From: Chlorobium sp.
GTDB lineage: Bacteria > Bacteroidota > Chlorobiia > Chlorobiales > Chlorobiaceae
Reading direction: 5' to 3'
Length of the DNA: 22,502 nt
NCBI GenBank assembly: GCA_028278005.1
Contig: JANQFD010000123.1
Coordinates: 1-22,502, forward strand
The position numbers and the translations under genes are program-made. Positions within the stretch are counted from its first letter, which is position 1, and every line of letters starts with the position of its first letter. This document shows positions 7,774 to 17,126 of this stretch, one piece after another. Below the pieces are notes generated by a model. That model saw only the letters and a list, made by a program, of their open reading frames with translations, made no database searches and was not told the origin of the DNA.

Positions 7774-9888
7774 ATGGCACGGCAAGTTGGATTGGCAAAT
7801 GTTCGGAATATCGGTATCATGGCGCATATCGATGCGGGGAAGACGACTACTACTGAAAGGATTCTCTATTATACCGGGCGCCTTCACAGGATGGGTGAGG
7901 TTCATGACGGCGGTGCCACAATGGACTGGATGGAGCAGGAAAAGGAGCGGGGTATTACGATAACCTCTGCGGCAACAACCTGTTTCTGGATTCCGAAGAT
8001 TGGAAATTTCGAAGATGTAAAACATCGCATCAATATTATTGATACACCCGGCCACGTTGACTTTACGGTCGAAGTGGAACGTTCTCTCAGGGTACTCGAC
8101 GGGGCGGTTGCTCTTTTCTGTGCAGTCGGTGGAGTCGAGCCTCAATCAGAGACCGTATGGCGACAGGCAAACAAGTACAATGTTCCGAGGGTGGCGTATG
8201 TAAACAAGATGGATCGGGTAGGGGCGAACTTTTATGATGCCGTTAAGGCTGTCAGGGAGCGTCTCGGTGCAAATCCGGTTCCGGTGCAGATCCCGATCGG
8301 TCAGGGTGAGATGTTTGCCGGTGTTGTCGACCTTATCCGTATGAAGGGTATTATTTACGACAAGGAAGACGGCAGCACCTATGAAGAGGTGGAGATTCCT
8401 CATGATCTCGAGAGCGAGGCCAAGCATTGGAGGATCAATATGCTCGAGGCTGTTTCCGAGCTGGATGAAACGCTTCTCGAAAAGTATCTGGAAGGCGAAG
8501 AAATTACCGAAGATGAGGTTCGCCGGGTTCTCAGGCAGGCTACTCTCGACGGTACGATTATTCCTGCTTTGTGCGGTTCATCCTTCAAGAACAAGGGTGT
8601 GCAGTTTATGCTCGATGCAGTGATCGAGTATCTGCCCTCGCCGGTCGATGTCGGTTCGGTAGACGGTCATCATCCTGGGAATGACAATGAGATCCGCAGG
8701 GAGCCGAAAGATGAGGAGCCCTTTGCGGGACTTGCTTTCAAGATTGCGACCGACCCCTTTGTCGGTAAGTTGACCTTTTTCCGGGTTTATTCGGGTGTGC
8801 TTAAGGCCGGAAGTTATGTGCTTAATTCGGTGACGGGTAAGAAAGAGCGTATCGGCAGGTTGATGCAGATGCACTCCAACAAGAGAGAGGAGCGCGATGC
8901 GGTGTACGCCGGAGATATCGCGGCTGCTGTCGGATTGAAAGATGTGAAGACCGGAGATACGCTGTGCGACGATGCCAAGCCTATCGTTCTCGAGAAAATG
9001 GTTTTTCCTGAGCCGGTCATTCAGATTGCTATCGAGCCAAAAACAAAGGTGGATTCCGATAAACTTGGGCTTTCACTTGCCAAACTCGCTGAAGAGGATC
9101 CGACATTCAGGGTTTCGTCCGATGAGGAGACCGGTCAGACGCTTATTGCAGGTATGGGTGAGTTGCATCTCGAAGTGCTTGTTGACAGGCTGAAGCGGGA
9201 GTTCAAGGTCGAGGCAAATATCGGACAGCCACAGGTTGCCTACCGGGAAACCATCCGTAGCGCGGTTGAACACGAAGGAAAATTTGTGCGTCAGTCCGGT
9301 GGTAAGGGTCAGTTCGGACTGGTTAATATCAAGCTTGAGCCACTGGAAGAAGGTAAGGGTTATGAGTTTGTCGACCAGATCAAGGGCGGTGTTATTCCCA
9401 AAGAATACATTCCTGCTGTATCGGCCGGTATACAGGAAGCGATGAAGGATGGTGTTGTCGCGGGCTATCCGGTGCAGGACGTGAAAGTGACCTTGTTTGA
9501 CGGAAAGTACCATGAGGTTGACTCTTCGGAAATGGCTTTTAAAATTGCCGGTTCCATCGGTTTCAAGGGTGCGGCAAGAAAGGCCAGCCCGGTTTTGCTG
9601 GAGCCCATTATGAAGGTTGAGGTCATTACGCCGGAAGAGTACCTGGGAGATGTAATGGGTGATCTTTCCAGTCGCAGGGGTCATATAGACGGTATGGGTG
9701 AGCGCGCAGGTGCGCAGTTTGTCAAGGCCAAGGTGCCGCTGTCCGAGATGTTCGGTTATTCGACCATTCTTCGCTCGATGACCCAGGGCAGGGCAAATTA
9801 TACGATGGAGTTCGAATGTTACAACGAGGTACCGAAGAATATTGCAGAGGCTCTTCAGGAAAAAAGAGTAGTGAAGGAAGCTGAGTAG
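7774..9888 (+). CDS. fusA: Translation elongation factor G (EF-G)
   Basis: 704 residues, full length. EF-G is the GTPase that drives translocation and, with RRF, ribosome recycling. GTPase motifs are in order: P-loop AHIDAGKT at 17-24, switch I RGITI at 59-63, DTPGH at 90-94 with catalytic H94, and NKMD at 144-147. Later domains carry GMGELHLEV (domain III), [10 protein letters not shown] (domain IV) and [16 protein letters not shown] (domain V). The domain V end and the operon position point to the housekeeping EF-G, not a paralogue. No clear Shine-Dalgarno is seen before the ATG; the gap from rpsG is 33 bases. Confidence 0.98.
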   Translation: MARQVGLANVRNIGIMAHIDAGKTTTTERILYYTGRLHRMGEVHDGGATMDWMEQEKERGITITSAATTCFWIPKIGNFEDVKHRINIIDTPGHVDFTVEVERSLRVLDGAVALFCAVGGVEPQSETVWRQANKYNVPRVAYVNKMDRVGANFYDAVKAVRERLGANPVPVQIPIGQGEMFAGVVDLIRMKGIIYDKEDGSTYEEVEIPHDLESEAKHWRINMLEAVSELDETLLEKYLEGEEITEDEVRRVLRQATLDGTIIPALCGSSFKNKGVQFMLDAVIEYLPSPVDVGSVDGHHPGNDNEIRREPKDEEPFAGLAFKIATDPFVGKLTFFRVYSGVLKAGSYVLNSVTGKKERIGRLMQMHSNKREERDAVYAGDIAAAVGLKDVKTGDTLCDDAKPIVLEKMVFPEPVIQIAIEPKTKVDSDKLGLSLAKLAEEDPTFRVSSDEETGQTLIAGMGELHLEVLVDRLKREFKVEANIGQPQVAYRETIRSAVEHEGKFVRQSGGKGQFGLVNIKLEPLEEGKGYEFVDQIKGGVIPKEYIPAVSAGIQEAMKDGVVAGYPVQDVKVTLFDGKYHEVDSSEMAFKIAGSIGFKGAARKASPVLLEPIMKVEVITPEEYLGDVMGDLSSRRGHIDGMGERAGAQFVKAKVPLSEMFGYSTILRSMTQGRANYTMEFECYNEVPKNIAEALQEKRVVKEAE

Positions 9889-9957
9889 ATGGTTGAGTCA
9901 CGCAAAAGTATTTTTTTGTATAACTAACAACAGTTAACCGATAGAGGGAGACGAGAT

Positions 9958-11139
9958 ATGGCAAAAGAGGCCTACAAGAGGGATAAGCCCCATGTGAATA
10001 TTGGTACCATCGGTCACGTTGACCATGGTAAAACAACGCTGACCGCAGCGATTACATCAGTGCTGGCCAAGCAGGGAAAAGCGGCTATGCGTGAATTCGG
10101 TGATATCGACAAGGCTCCGGAAGAAAGGGAGCGCGGTATTACTATTTCAACCGCACACGTTGAGTATCAGACTGACAAGCGTCACTATGCGCATATCGAC
10201 TGTCCCGGTCACGCGGATTATATCAAGAACATGATTACCGGTGCTGCCCAGATGGATGGTGCTATCCTCGTTGTTGCCGGTACGGATGGTCCTATGCCAC
10301 AGACCCGCGAGCACATTCTGCTTGCCCGCCAGGTGAACGTTCCTGCGCTTGTGGTGTTTCTCAACAAGGTTGATATTGCGGATCCTGAACTTCTTGAGCT
10401 TGTCGAGCTCGAGCTTCGCGAGCTTCTTTCGGAATACGATTTTCCTGGTGACGACATTCCGATCATCAAAGGTTCTGCTCTCAAGGCGCTTGATGGTGAC
10501 GCTGAAGCGGAAAAAGCTATCATAGAGCTTATGGATGCGGTTGACGAATACATTCCCGAGCCGGTTCGCGACGTGGACAAGCCGTTCCTGATGCCGGTTG
10601 AGGATGTTTTCTCCATTTCCGGACGTGGAACCGTCGGAACGGGCCGTATTGAAAGTGGTATTGTCAAGATCAACGAGGAGGTGGAGATTGTCGGTATCAA
10701 ACCAACCCAGAAAACGGTTGTTACCGGAATCGAAATGTTCCAGAAAACCCTGGATGAAGGACAGGCAGGTGATAATGCAGGGCTTTTGTTCAGAGGTATC
10801 GGCAAGGACGAAATCGAGCGTGGTATGGTTGTCGCCAAACCCGGCACCATTACACCGCACACCAAGTTCAAGGCGGAAGTATATATCCTGAAAAAAGAAG
10901 AGGGCGGTCGTCATACCCCGTTTTTCAACAACTATCGTCCGCAGTTTTATTTCAGGACAACCGATGTGACCGGTGCGGTTACACTTCCTGAGGGTGTCGA
11001 GATGGTCATGCCCGGAGATAACCTGTCGATCGAGGTGGAGCTTATTGTTCCGATCGCCATGGATGAAAACCTGAGGTTCGCCATCCGTGAAGGTGGCCGT
11101 ACGGTTGGTGCCGGTACAGTAACCCAGATTATCGAGTAA
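9958..11139 (+). CDS. tuf: Translation elongation factor Tu (EF-Tu)
   Basis: 393 residues, full length. EF-Tu-GTP delivers aminoacyl-tRNA to the ribosomal A site. Motifs: GHVDHGKT at 19-26, RGITI at 59-63, DCPGH at 81-85 with catalytic H85, NKVD at 136-139, then GSAL at about 174-177 and the two beta-barrel domains ending in [16 protein letters not shown] strong AGAGGGAG sits just before the ATG. The 69-base gap after fusA holds a seven-T run and TATAAC, so an extra tuf promoter there is possible but unsupported by a good -35. A strong terminator follows, consistent with EF-Tu being made in excess over ribosomal proteins. No second tuf copy is in the window. Confidence 0.98.
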   Translation: MAKEAYKRDKPHVNIGTIGHVDHGKTTLTAAITSVLAKQGKAAMREFGDIDKAPEERERGITISTAHVEYQTDKRHYAHIDCPGHADYIKNMITGAAQMDGAILVVAGTDGPMPQTREHILLARQVNVPALVVFLNKVDIADPELLELVELELRELLSEYDFPGDDIPIIKGSALKALDGDAEAEKAIIELMDAVDEYIPEPVRDVDKPFLMPVEDVFSISGRGTVGTGRIESGIVKINEEVEIVGIKPTQKTVVTGIEMFQKTLDEGQAGDNAGLLFRGIGKDEIERGMVVAKPGTITPHTKFKAEVYILKKEEGGRHTPFFNNYRPQFYFRTTDVTGAVTLPEGVEMVMPGDNLSIEVELIVPIAMDENLRFAIREGGRTVGAGTVTQIIE

Positions 11140-11160
11140 GGTAAGGATACTGTGAGCAGT

Positions 11161-11194
11161 GGGGCGGGAGAAGGTAACTCGCCCCTTTTTTATT
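11161..11194 (+). terminator. Intrinsic terminator or attenuator between tuf and rpsJ
   Basis: GGGGCGGG (11161-11168) pairs with CTCGCCCC (11178-11185) as eight pairs including one G-T wobble, around a nine-base loop. It is followed at once by TTTTTTATT. This is a complete Rho-independent terminator by sequence. It ends only 27 bases before the rpsJ start, leaving no room for a separate promoter after it. Confidence 0.85.
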
Positions 11195-11221
11195 CTAAAC
11201 ATTGAAAGAGGATTACGACAA

Positions 11222-11533
11222 GTGGCTGTTCAGCAAAAGATCAGAATCAAGCTAAAATCCTATGATCATAGTCTGGTGGACAAATGGGCTGTCAAGATTA
11301 TCGATGTGGTGAAGCAGACAGATGCTATCATCTTCGGTCCGATCCCGTTGCCGACCAAAACTCATGTGTACACGGTTAACCGCTCTCCGCATGTTGACAA
11401 AAAGTCAAGGGAGCAGTTTGCTTTTTCGTCGCACAAGAGATTGATCGAGATAATGAATCCCACCGGTAAAACGATTGACATGCTGATGAAGCTTGAGCTT
11501 CCGAGTGGTGTAGATGTAGAAATCAAGTCTTAA
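11222..11533 (+). CDS. rpsJ: 30S ribosomal protein S10 (uS10), GTG start
   Basis: 103 residues from a GTG, matching the usual length and the usual beginning ([15 protein letters not shown]). The frame is open further upstream to 11159, but that would run translation through the terminator hairpin and add sequence unlike S10. S10 is in the 30S head and in E. coli doubles as NusE in antitermination complexes. [11 protein letters not shown] and [10 protein letters not shown] are family signatures. AGAGGA lies about ten bases before the GTG. First gene of the S10 block; with a terminator directly upstream, its expression probably depends on read-through or on a promoter inside tuf. Confidence 0.96.
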   Translation: MAVQQKIRIKLKSYDHSLVDKWAVKIIDVVKQTDAIIFGPIPLPTKTHVYTVNRSPHVDKKSREQFAFSSHKRLIEIMNPTGKTIDMLMKLELPSGVDVEIKS

Positions 11534-11558
11534 TGAATAATTGAAAAGCAAATCGGAA

Positions 11559-12188
11559 ATGGCTGCGATTCTTGGTAAAAAAATTGGCATGACCCGCATC
11601 TATAATGAGAACCGTGAAGCGGTAGCATGTACGGTTATCCAGGCGGGGCCCTGTTTTGTGTCACAGGTGAAAACTGTGGAAAGCGACGGCTATGAAGCAT
11701 ATCAGCTGAGCATCGGGGAAAGGAAAGAGGGAAAGGTTTCCAAGCCTCTGAGGGGTCATTACGCAAAAGCCGGGATAACTCCCGGTTACAAGATTGCCGA
11801 ATTCGGAAAGGATACCATGGGTGAAGAGTTTGAGCAGGGCAGCCCTGTGGGTGTCGATATTTTCAGGGAAGGAGAAGAGGTCGATGTGCGCGGAATTTCA
11901 AAAGGTAAGGGCTTTGCAGGTGTGGTCAAACGTCATAATTTCGGCGGTGGTTCCAGGACTCATGGTCAGTCGGACAGGCTTCGTGCCCCCGGTTCTGTCG
12001 GCGGCGCATCGGATCCTTCGCGTACTTTCAAGGGTACCAAGATGGCCGGGCGCATGGGCGGCAAGACCGTCAGGGTAAAAGGCCTGAAGATTATGAAGGT
12101 TATTCCAGAATCCAATCTCCTTGTCATAATGGGCTCGGTTCCGGGTGTTAACAACTCGTATGTGCAGATTGTTACCTCAAACAAGTAA
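11559..12188 (+). CDS. rplC: 50S ribosomal protein L3 (uL3)
   Basis: 209 residues from ATG 11559. A TTG at 11541 would add six residues, but [12 protein letters not shown] is the normal L3 beginning, so the ATG is preferred. L3 is an early assembly protein whose central extension reaches the peptidyl transferase centre; that extension is visible as [16 protein letters not shown] and [12 protein letters not shown]. The position of the glutamine that is methylated in E. coli L3 (GQNQTP there) reads GASDPS here, a common variant. There is no strong Shine-Dalgarno (GAAAAG only). The gap from rpsJ is 25 bases. Confidence 0.97.
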   Translation: MAAILGKKIGMTRIYNENREAVACTVIQAGPCFVSQVKTVESDGYEAYQLSIGERKEGKVSKPLRGHYAKAGITPGYKIAEFGKDTMGEEFEQGSPVGVDIFREGEEVDVRGISKGKGFAGVVKRHNFGGGSRTHGQSDRLRAPGSVGGASDPSRTFKGTKMAGRMGGKTVRVKGLKIMKVIPESNLLVIMGSVPGVNNSYVQIVTSNK

Positions 12189-12207
12189 AAGGTGATTACA
12201 GGAAAAC

Positions 12208-12834
12208 ATGGAACTTAAGGTTTTAAATACCGGCGGATCGGAAACAGGCGAAGTGGTAAAGCTCAATGAGAGCGTCTTTGCTGCTGAAGTTTCTGAGCAT
12301 GCAATGTATCTCGATGTAAAGTCCATCATGGCAAACGGCAGGCAGGGGACGCATAAAGTTAAAAACCGCTCGGAAGTCAGGGGCGGTGGCAAAAAGCCTT
12401 ACAGGCAGAAAGGAACCGGACATGCCCGGCAGGGATCCAGCCGTTCTCCGCTTATGGTGGGTGGGGGTTCCATTTTCGGTCCGCAGCCCCGCAATTATGG
12501 TTTGAGGGTCAATAAAAAAGTCAAGAAGCTTGCACGGCGTTCCGCATTGACCAGCAAAGCGCAGAACGGCGGTATTGTTGTTGTTGAGGATTTCGTGTTC
12601 GACGAGATAAAGACCAGGCAGATGGCAGAGATACTCAGGAATCTCGGGCTTGAAAGCAAAAAAACACTGATGTTGATGCCTGAGCACAGCGAAAACGTTA
12701 TCAAGTCGGGAAGAAACATTGCTTCATTGAACGTCGTGGTTGCCGACAAGGCGTCTACCTATGACATACTTGACAGCCAGACGGTGCTTGTGCAGAAGGC
12801 TGCGCTGAAAAAGATAGAGGAAACTCTGGGTTAA
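12208..12834 (+). CDS. rplD: 50S ribosomal protein L4 (uL4)
   Basis: 208 residues, normal length. L4 lines the constriction of the peptide exit tunnel with L22; its extended loop is visible as [20 protein letters not shown] and [18 protein letters not shown] (about residues 54-95). The C-terminus alternates strands and helices as in the family ([24 protein letters not shown]). In E. coli, L4 represses the S10 operon by acting on a long leader; no such leader exists here, only a short gap carrying a terminator before rpsJ. AGGA precedes the ATG at good spacing. Confidence 0.97.
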   Translation: MELKVLNTGGSETGEVVKLNESVFAAEVSEHAMYLDVKSIMANGRQGTHKVKNRSEVRGGGKKPYRQKGTGHARQGSSRSPLMVGGGSIFGPQPRNYGLRVNKKVKKLARRSALTSKAQNGGIVVVEDFVFDEIKTRQMAEILRNLGLESKKTLMLMPEHSENVIKSGRNIASLNVVVADKASTYDILDSQTVLVQKAALKKIEETLG

Positions 12835-12863
12835 CAAAGGAGAGAAAGCAAAAAGAGGTGGTT

Positions 12864-13193
12864 ATGAGAAATCCGTTATTGCAGCCATGGCTTACAGAAA
12901 AAAGCACCCGTTTGACCGAGCAGCAGGGTCAGTATGCCTTCAAGGTAAAGACAGCTGCTAATAAAACTGATATAAAAAGGGCGGTCAAGGAAAAGTTCGG
13001 CGTTGATGTGCAGTCGGTCCGTACGGTCAACTGCTATGGAAAGGAAAAAAGGCAGTATACCCGAAAAGGGTTGATTGCAGGAAAGAAAAGCAACTGGAAG
13101 AAAGCCGTTATCACGCTCAAGGAAGGGCAGGTGATCGATTATTATTCCGGTTCCACCGACAAGGGTGAAGAAAAGGAATCCAAAAAAGGTTAG
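12864..13193 (+). CDS. rplW: 50S ribosomal protein L23 (uL23)
   Basis: 109 residues from ATG 12864, which has AGAGG six bases upstream; a GTG at 12858 would add only two residues and overlap that site. L23 lies at the exit of the peptide tunnel and is the docking point for trigger factor and [32 protein letters not shown] and [12 protein letters not shown] are typical. The last 15 residues are lysine- and glutamate-rich, a small tail beyond the core fold. Confidence 0.95.
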   Translation: MRNPLLQPWLTEKSTRLTEQQGQYAFKVKTAANKTDIKRAVKEKFGVDVQSVRTVNCYGKEKRQYTRKGLIAGKKSNWKKAVITLKEGQVIDYYSGSTDKGEEKESKKG

Positions 13194-13206
13194 ACAATAG
13201 TTCACA

Positions 13207-14046
13207 ATGGCGATCAGGAAATTAGGGCCAGTCACACCGGCATCGAGATATCTTTCATATTCCGGTTTCGATGAGATTACAAAAAGCAAGCCTGAAAAAA
13301 GCTTGTTGGCTCCCCTGAAAAAATCCGGGGGGAGAAACAAGGCGGGCCGTATTACCTCAAGGCACAGAGGTGGAGGGCACAAGCGTTTTTACCGTATCAT
13401 CGATTTCAAGCGCAACAAGGACAATATATCTGCAAAAGTTGCGGCGATAGAATACGATCCGAACCGTTCGGCGAGGATAGCGCTTCTGCATTATGTAGAT
13501 GGGGAGAAACGATATATCCTTGCGCCTAAAGGTTTGCAGGTTGGAGATGTGCTCGAGAGCGGTGAAAAAGTAGAGGTGAAAGTTGGTAACACCATGCCGT
13601 TGAGAAATATCCCTCTTGGAACGGATGTGCACAATGTCGAGATGAAGATAGGCAAGGGAGGACAGATGGTCCGCTCTGCCGGCTCTTTTGCCGTGCTTGC
13701 CGCCAAAGAGGGCGATCACGCAACGCTCAAACTTCCTTCCGGTGAAATTCGCAAAGTGCGAATCGAGTGTCGTGCAACCATTGGCGGTATCGGTAACGAA
13801 GACCATGAAAACGTTGTGCTCGGTAAGGCCGGAAGAAGCCGTTGGCTCGGCATCAGGCCGCAGACAAGGGGTATGGCGATGAACCCTGTAGATCATCCGA
13901 TGGGCGGTGGAGAAGGAAAATCAAAGTCCGGTGGCGGTCGTAAGCATCCCAAGTCACCCTGGGGACAAATTGCCAAGGGTATGAAGACCAGAAACAAAAA
14001 GAAGGCATCGGGCAAGCTGATCGTTCGGGGCCGTAAAGTGAAATAA
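13207..14046 (+). CDS. rplB: 50S ribosomal protein L2 (uL2)
   Basis: 279 residues, normal length. L2 is needed for subunit joining and peptidyl transferase integrity. Signatures: [19 protein letters not shown] at about 41-59, [11 protein letters not shown] and GAGGQ-like [10 protein letters not shown] in the central barrel, and [13 protein letters not shown] near the C-terminus, with the functionally important histidine at about residue 230 (E. coli H229). The basic end [15 protein letters not shown] is normal. There is no recognisable Shine-Dalgarno before the ATG; with a 13-base gap to rplW, translational coupling is likely. Confidence 0.97.
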   Translation: MAIRKLGPVTPASRYLSYSGFDEITKSKPEKSLLAPLKKSGGRNKAGRITSRHRGGGHKRFYRIIDFKRNKDNISAKVAAIEYDPNRSARIALLHYVDGEKRYILAPKGLQVGDVLESGEKVEVKVGNTMPLRNIPLGTDVHNVEMKIGKGGQMVRSAGSFAVLAAKEGDHATLKLPSGEIRKVRIECRATIGGIGNEDHENVVLGKAGRSRWLGIRPQTRGMAMNPVDHPMGGGEGKSKSGGGRKHPKSPWGQIAKGMKTRNKKKASGKLIVRGRKVK

Positions 14047-14078
14047 GAAGCGAAGCCAATATAAAAGCGGAAAGTATT

Positions 14079-14375
14079 ATGCCAAGATCACTTAAGAAAG
14101 GGCCTTTTATCGAAAGCAAGCTTGAGAAGCGAATACTTGAGATGAACAGCAAAGGTGAGAAAAAAGTGGTGAAAACCTGGTCGAGAAGCTCGATGATATC
14201 GCCTGATTTTGTGGGTCACACCATAGCGGTGCATAACGGTAAAACACATATACCGGTTTATGTCAGCGAAAACATGGTCGGGCACAAGCTTGGGGAGTTT
14301 GCTCCTACAAGAACGTATCGCGGGCATGCAGGCGGCAAGTCAGAAAAGGGCGGTTCGGCGCCAAGGAAAAAGTAA
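14079..14375 (+). CDS. rpsS: 30S ribosomal protein S19 (uS19)
   Basis: 98 residues, the standard size. S19 is in the 30S head next to S13 and the A-site finger contact. It begins [14 protein letters not shown] and contains [24 protein letters not shown] and [17 protein letters not shown], all close to the family consensus. GGAAAG precedes the ATG by seven bases. It sits in the standard place between rplB and rplV. Confidence 0.97.
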   Translation: MPRSLKKGPFIESKLEKRILEMNSKGEKKVVKTWSRSSMISPDFVGHTIAVHNGKTHIPVYVSENMVGHKLGEFAPTRTYRGHAGGKSEKGGSAPRKK

Positions 14376-14406
14376 TAAAAGAATAACGCGGAGAGGTAAA
14401 GGAGAT

Positions 14407-14757
14407 ATGCAAGCTAAAGCAGTATTACGGCACACGCCGACATCGCCCAGAAAAATGCGTATTGTGGCAGGGCTCATTCGCGGAAAGCAGGTTGGGCAGG
14501 CAAAAGCAATTCTGATGAATTCTACCAAAGCGGCGTCACGTAATGTGATGCAGACGCTCAAGTCTGCAGTTGCAAACTATTCACAGCAGAATCCTGAAGA
14601 AAGAACAGGGGATAACGATTTGTTTATCAAAGAGATATTTGTCGACGAGGGGCCGACAATGAAGCGCATGCTTCCTGCCCCGATGGGTCGTGCCTACAGA
14701 ATCAGAAAGCGTTCGAACCATTTGACGATAGTTGTCGACAAGGTCAATCCAGTATAA
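14407..14757 (+). CDS. rplV: 50S ribosomal protein L22 (uL22)
   Basis: 116 residues from ATG 14407. The frame is open back to 14260, inside rpsS, but AAAGGAG (14398-14404) just before this ATG and the normal L22 beginning [16 protein letters not shown] fix the start. L22's long beta-hairpin, which reaches into the exit tunnel beside L4, is visible as [22 protein letters not shown]; this loop is where macrolide resistance changes arise in other species, and it looks unaltered in length. Confidence 0.97.
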   Translation: MQAKAVLRHTPTSPRKMRIVAGLIRGKQVGQAKAILMNSTKAASRNVMQTLKSAVANYSQQNPEERTGDNDLFIKEIFVDEGPTMKRMLPAPMGRAYRIRKRSNHLTIVVDKVNPV

Positions 14758-14771
14758 ACACAACAAACAAC

Positions 14772-14777
14772 AAGGAG
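14772..14777 (+). promoter_or_regulatory. Strong ribosome binding site for the TTG-initiated rpsC
   Basis: AAGGAG lies seven bases before a TTG. It fixes the start of rpsC, because no ATG or GTG in frame at this point gives the normal S3 beginning. It is one of the best Shine-Dalgarno matches in the window and may compensate for the poor start codon. Confidence 0.85.
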
Positions 14778-14784
14778 CTAAACA

Positions 14785-15543
14785 TTGGGTCAGAAAGTTC
14801 ATCCTACTGGATTCAGATTGGGTATTATTAAGGACTGGACATCAAGATGGTATGATGACGGGTCGGTAATTGCCGAAAAACTCAAGCAGGATCAGGTGAT
14901 CCGGAACTATGTCAATGCACGTTTGAAAAAAGAGCGGGCAGGGATAGCAAGGATCGTTATCGAGCGTACGACAAAGCACATCAAGATCAATATTTTTTCC
15001 GCGCGTCCCGGTGCCGTTGTCGGTCGGAAAGGAGAGGAGATAAACAATCTTTCCCAGGAGTTGAGCCGTATCACCGGCAAGGAAGTTAAAATCGATGTGG
15101 TTGAGGTTGTCAAGCCGGAGATCGAGGCGCAGCTGATCGGCGAAAATATTGCGTATCAGCTTGAAAACAGGGTTTCTTTCCGGCGTGCAATGAAGCAGGC
15201 TATTCAGCAGGCGATGAGAGCTGGAGCCGAAGGTATCCGTATCCGTTGCGCAGGAAGGCTTGGTGGAGTCGAGATCGCACGTGCGGAGCAGTATAAAGAG
15301 GGCAAGATTCCCCTTCACACGCTGCGTGCCAACGTCGACTATGCAAGCGTCACCGCCCATACCATTGCAGGTGCGATCGGTATCAAGGTCTGGGTTTACA
15401 AGGGTGAGGTGCTTGTTCAGCGTATCGATGCAGTTGAAGAAGAGGAAATGAAAAAGATCCGCGAGCGCAGAAGTGAACAGAGGCCGAGAGGTGGTCGTGA
15501 TTCTCGCGGCAGAAGGCGGCGCAGACCCAAGAAAACCCCCTGA
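14785..15543 (+). CDS. rpsC: 30S ribosomal protein S3 (uS3), TTG start
   Basis: 252 residues, starting at TTG 14785 to give [13 protein letters not shown], the conserved S3 beginning. S3 is at the mRNA entry tunnel with S4 and S5 and has helicase activity on mRNA. The type-2 KH domain has its GxxG loop as GRKG at residues 80-83, and the C-terminal S3 domain carries [18 protein letters not shown]. The tail after about residue 225 is a run of arginines, glycines and lysines, longer than in E. coli S3 (233 residues). The AAGGAG seven bases upstream supports the start. Confidence 0.97.
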   Translation: MGQKVHPTGFRLGIIKDWTSRWYDDGSVIAEKLKQDQVIRNYVNARLKKERAGIARIVIERTTKHIKINIFSARPGAVVGRKGEEINNLSQELSRITGKEVKIDVVEVVKPEIEAQLIGENIAYQLENRVSFRRAMKQAIQQAMRAGAEGIRIRCAGRLGGVEIARAEQYKEGKIPLHTLRANVDYASVTAHTIAGAIGIKVWVYKGEVLVQRIDAVEEEEMKKIRERRSEQRPRGGRDSRGRRRRRPKKTP

Positions 15544-15573
15544 CAGGATAGAGAAGAAAACAGGCTCCGGACC

Positions 15574-15580
15574 AGGAAGG
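15574..15580 (+). promoter_or_regulatory. Ribosome binding site for an alternative upstream L16 start
   Basis: AGGAAGG lies seven bases before an in-frame ATG at 15588. This is better than the GGAG (15633-15636) before the normal L16 start at 15645. It raises the possibility of a 19-residue N-terminal extension. Confidence 0.4.
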
Positions 15581-15644
15581 GTTCAGAATGGTTGATACGG
15601 AGTCATCAAGCTTTACAATTAGAAAAAGAACTGGAGTTGCCGGT

Positions 15645-16064
15645 ATGTTAATGCCGAAGAGAGTGAAACATAGAAAAGTTCAGCGTGGCAGAATGAAAGG
15701 TAATGCGGGACGCGGAACAACCATCACGTTTGGTTCATATGGACTGAAAGCTCTTGAGCCTGCATGGATAACCAGCCGCCAGATTGAAGCTGCCCGTGTG
15801 GCAATGAACAGGTACATGAAGAGGGACGGAAAGATCTGGATCAGGATTTTCCCTGACAAACCGGTTACGAAAAAGGCAGCTGAAACACGTATGGGATCAG
15901 GAAAAGGTACCCCTGAGTTTTGGGTGGCGGTGGTCAAGCCGGGCAGGATCATGTTTGAGGCCGACGGTGTACCGCCCGAGATTGCAACCGAAGCTTTCAG
16001 GCTGGCTGCAAAGAAGCTGCCAATCAAGACAAAGTTTATTGTTCGTCCTGATCTTGAAGGTTAA
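15645..16064 (+). CDS. rplP: 50S ribosomal protein L16 (uL16)
   Basis: 139 residues from ATG 15645, giving the universal beginning [19 protein letters not shown]16 binds late in 50S assembly and helps position A-site t[25 protein letters not shown] and [19 protein letters not shown], followed by [13 protein letters not shown], are clear family matches. GGAG lies eight bases upstream. An in-frame ATG at 15588, with a better ribosome binding site, would add 19 residues ([19 protein letters not shown]) not seen in known L16 proteins as far as I recall. The gap after rpsC is 101 bases, much longer than its neighbours. Confidence 0.95.
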   Translation: MLMPKRVKHRKVQRGRMKGNAGRGTTITFGSYGLKALEPAWITSRQIEAARVAMNRYMKRDGKIWIRIFPDKPVTKKAAETRMGSGKGTPEFWVAVVKPGRIMFEADGVPPEIATEAFRLAAKKLPIKTKFIVRPDLEG

Positions 16065-16095
16065 CCAGGCTAAACAGATAGAGAGAGTATTTACC

Positions 16096-16299
16096 ATGAA
16101 AAAGCAAGAAATAGCGGCAATGAGCAGAAAGGAGCTCCAGGACGGCATCAGAGAGCTTGAAGACAGGCTGGCTGACCTGAGATTTTATAAGGTTATCGAG
16201 CCGCCACAGAATCCTATGGTTTTTCGCAATTCCCGCCGTGATATTGCAAGAATGAAAACCAGGCTGCGTCAGCTTGAAATGCAGGAAAACAAACATTAA
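16096..16299 (+). CDS. rpmC: 50S ribosomal protein L29 (uL29)
   Basis: 67 residues, starting at ATG 16096 although the frame is open back to 15955 inside rplP. L29 is a two- or three-helix protein near the tunnel exit beside L23. The helices are visible as AMSRKELQDGIRELEDRLADL and DIARMKTRLRQLEM, joined by PPQNPMVFRNSRR, a linker I associate with Chlorobi and Bacteroidota. AGAGAG precedes the start by about eight bases. It falls in the normal rplP-rpmC-rpsQ order. Confidence 0.95.
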   Translation: MKKQEIAAMSRKELQDGIRELEDRLADLRFYKVIEPPQNPMVFRNSRRDIARMKTRLRQLEMQENKH

Positions 16300-16314
16300 A
16301 ACCTGAGAATTGTA

Positions 16315-16584
16315 ATGGCAAAAAGTGCAGAAGGAAGGAGTCGAAAGAAAAGCTGGGTAGGCAAGGTTGTCAGTGATAAAATGGATAAAGCGATCATCAT
16401 TGCTGTCGAGCGAAGAGTTCAGCATCCTGTCTACAAAAAATATTTCAAGAAGACCACCCGTCTGATGGCTCATGACCAGAACAACGAAGCAGGAGTCGGG
16501 GATATTGTAAAAGTGACAGAGTGCAGGCCTCTCAGTAAGAATAAAAGCTGCCGACTGGTAGAGGTAGTGGAAAAAGCAAAATAA
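16315..16584 (+). CDS. rpsQ: 30S ribosomal protein S17 (uS17)
   Basis: 89 residues, a small OB-fold protein that binds 16S rRNA early in assembly. [24 protein letters not shown] at about 10-33, [11 protein letters not shown] and [28 protein letters not shown] are typical. The last motif is the standard S17 ending. Only a short GAG precedes the ATG, and the gap from rpmC is 15 bases, so coupling is likely. Last gene of the S10 block. Confidence 0.97.
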   Translation: MAKSAEGRSRKKSWVGKVVSDKMDKAIIIAVERRVQHPVYKKYFKKTTRLMAHDQNNEAGVGDIVKVTECRPLSKNKSCRLVEVVEKAK

Positions 16585-16630
16585 GCAGCTTGATTGTCCA
16601 ATTTCATTTTTTAATAAAGGTTGAAGTACG

Positions 16631-16999
16631 ATGATCCAGAAAGAGACAAATCTGGTTGTAGCCGATAACAGCGGCGCAAAAAAAGTTCGTTGCATTCATG
16701 TATTCGGTGGTACGGGAAGACGCTATGCCGGTCTTGGAGATCAGATAATGGTTACCGTGAAAGCTGCGGTGCCCGGAGGCGTCGTCAAGAAGAAGGAAGT
16801 GTCGAAAGCCGTGGTGGTCCGTTGTGCCAAGGAACAGCGGAGAAAAGACGGTTCATATATTCGTTTTGACGAAAATGCGGTGGTACTCCTCAACGCACAG
16901 GGCGAGCCTCGTGGAACACGTATCTTCGGACCTGTTGCAAGGGAATTGAGGGACAGGAAGTATATGAAAATAGTTTCTCTTGCTCCGGAAGTGCTATAA
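16631..16999 (+). CDS. rplN: 50S ribosomal protein L14 (uL14)
   Basis: 122 residues, the invariant length of L14. It sits at the subunit interface, contacts L19 and is the target of the silencing factor Rsf[38 protein letters not shown] and [14 protein letters not shown] are close to consensus. AAAGG precedes the ATG. First gene of the spc block. It is followed 18 bases later by a tRNA gene rather than directly by rplX. Confidence 0.98.
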   Translation: MIQKETNLVVADNSGAKKVRCIHVFGGTGRRYAGLGDQIMVTVKAAVPGGVVKKKEVSKAVVVRCAKEQRRKDGSYIRFDENAVVLLNAQGEPRGTRIFGPVARELRDRKYMKIVSLAPEVL

Positions 17000-17017
17000 A
17001 GGTCCGGGGATGAAGAA

Positions 17018-17090
17018 GCGGGAGTAACTCAGCTGGTAGAGTCACAGCCTTCCAAGCTGTTGGTCGCGGGTTCGAGTCCCGTCTCCCGCT
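17018..17090 (+). tRNA. tRNA-Gly, anticodon TCC
   Basis: A complete cloverleaf can be drawn. The acceptor stem GCGGGAG pairs perfectly with CTCCCGC (17083-17089). The D arm is ACTC-AGCTGGTA-GAGT. The anticodon arm is ACAGC-CTTCCAA-GCTGT with TCC at 17051-17053, and the T arm is GCGGG-TTCGAGT-CCCGT. The discriminator base is T, normal for glycine tRNA. CCA is not encoded and must be added. It would read GGA and GGG codons. It starts 18 bases after rplN and ends 36 bases before rplX on the same strand, with no promoter-sized space before it and no terminator after it. It is therefore probably cut out of the ribosomal-protein transcript by RNase P and a 3' nuclease. Confidence 0.97.
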
Positions 17091-17126
17091 CAGGATTTTG
17101 TTGAAAAATTATCTCGATGATACAAC

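Noticed and set aside
9889..9957. Possible separate tuf promoter (seven-T run, TATAAC at 9919-9924) and a weak TAACT/AGTTA hairpin
   Set aside because: The only -35-like sequence (TTGAGT, 9893-9898) is 20 bases away, and the hairpin is five AT-rich pairs; not enough to call.
10147..11202. Long open frame (351 codons) antisense to tuf, with shorter ones on other frames
   Set aside because: It mirrors the biased codons of a highly expressed gene, encodes no recognisable domain and lacks a ribosome binding site; the sense strand is unmistakable EF-Tu.
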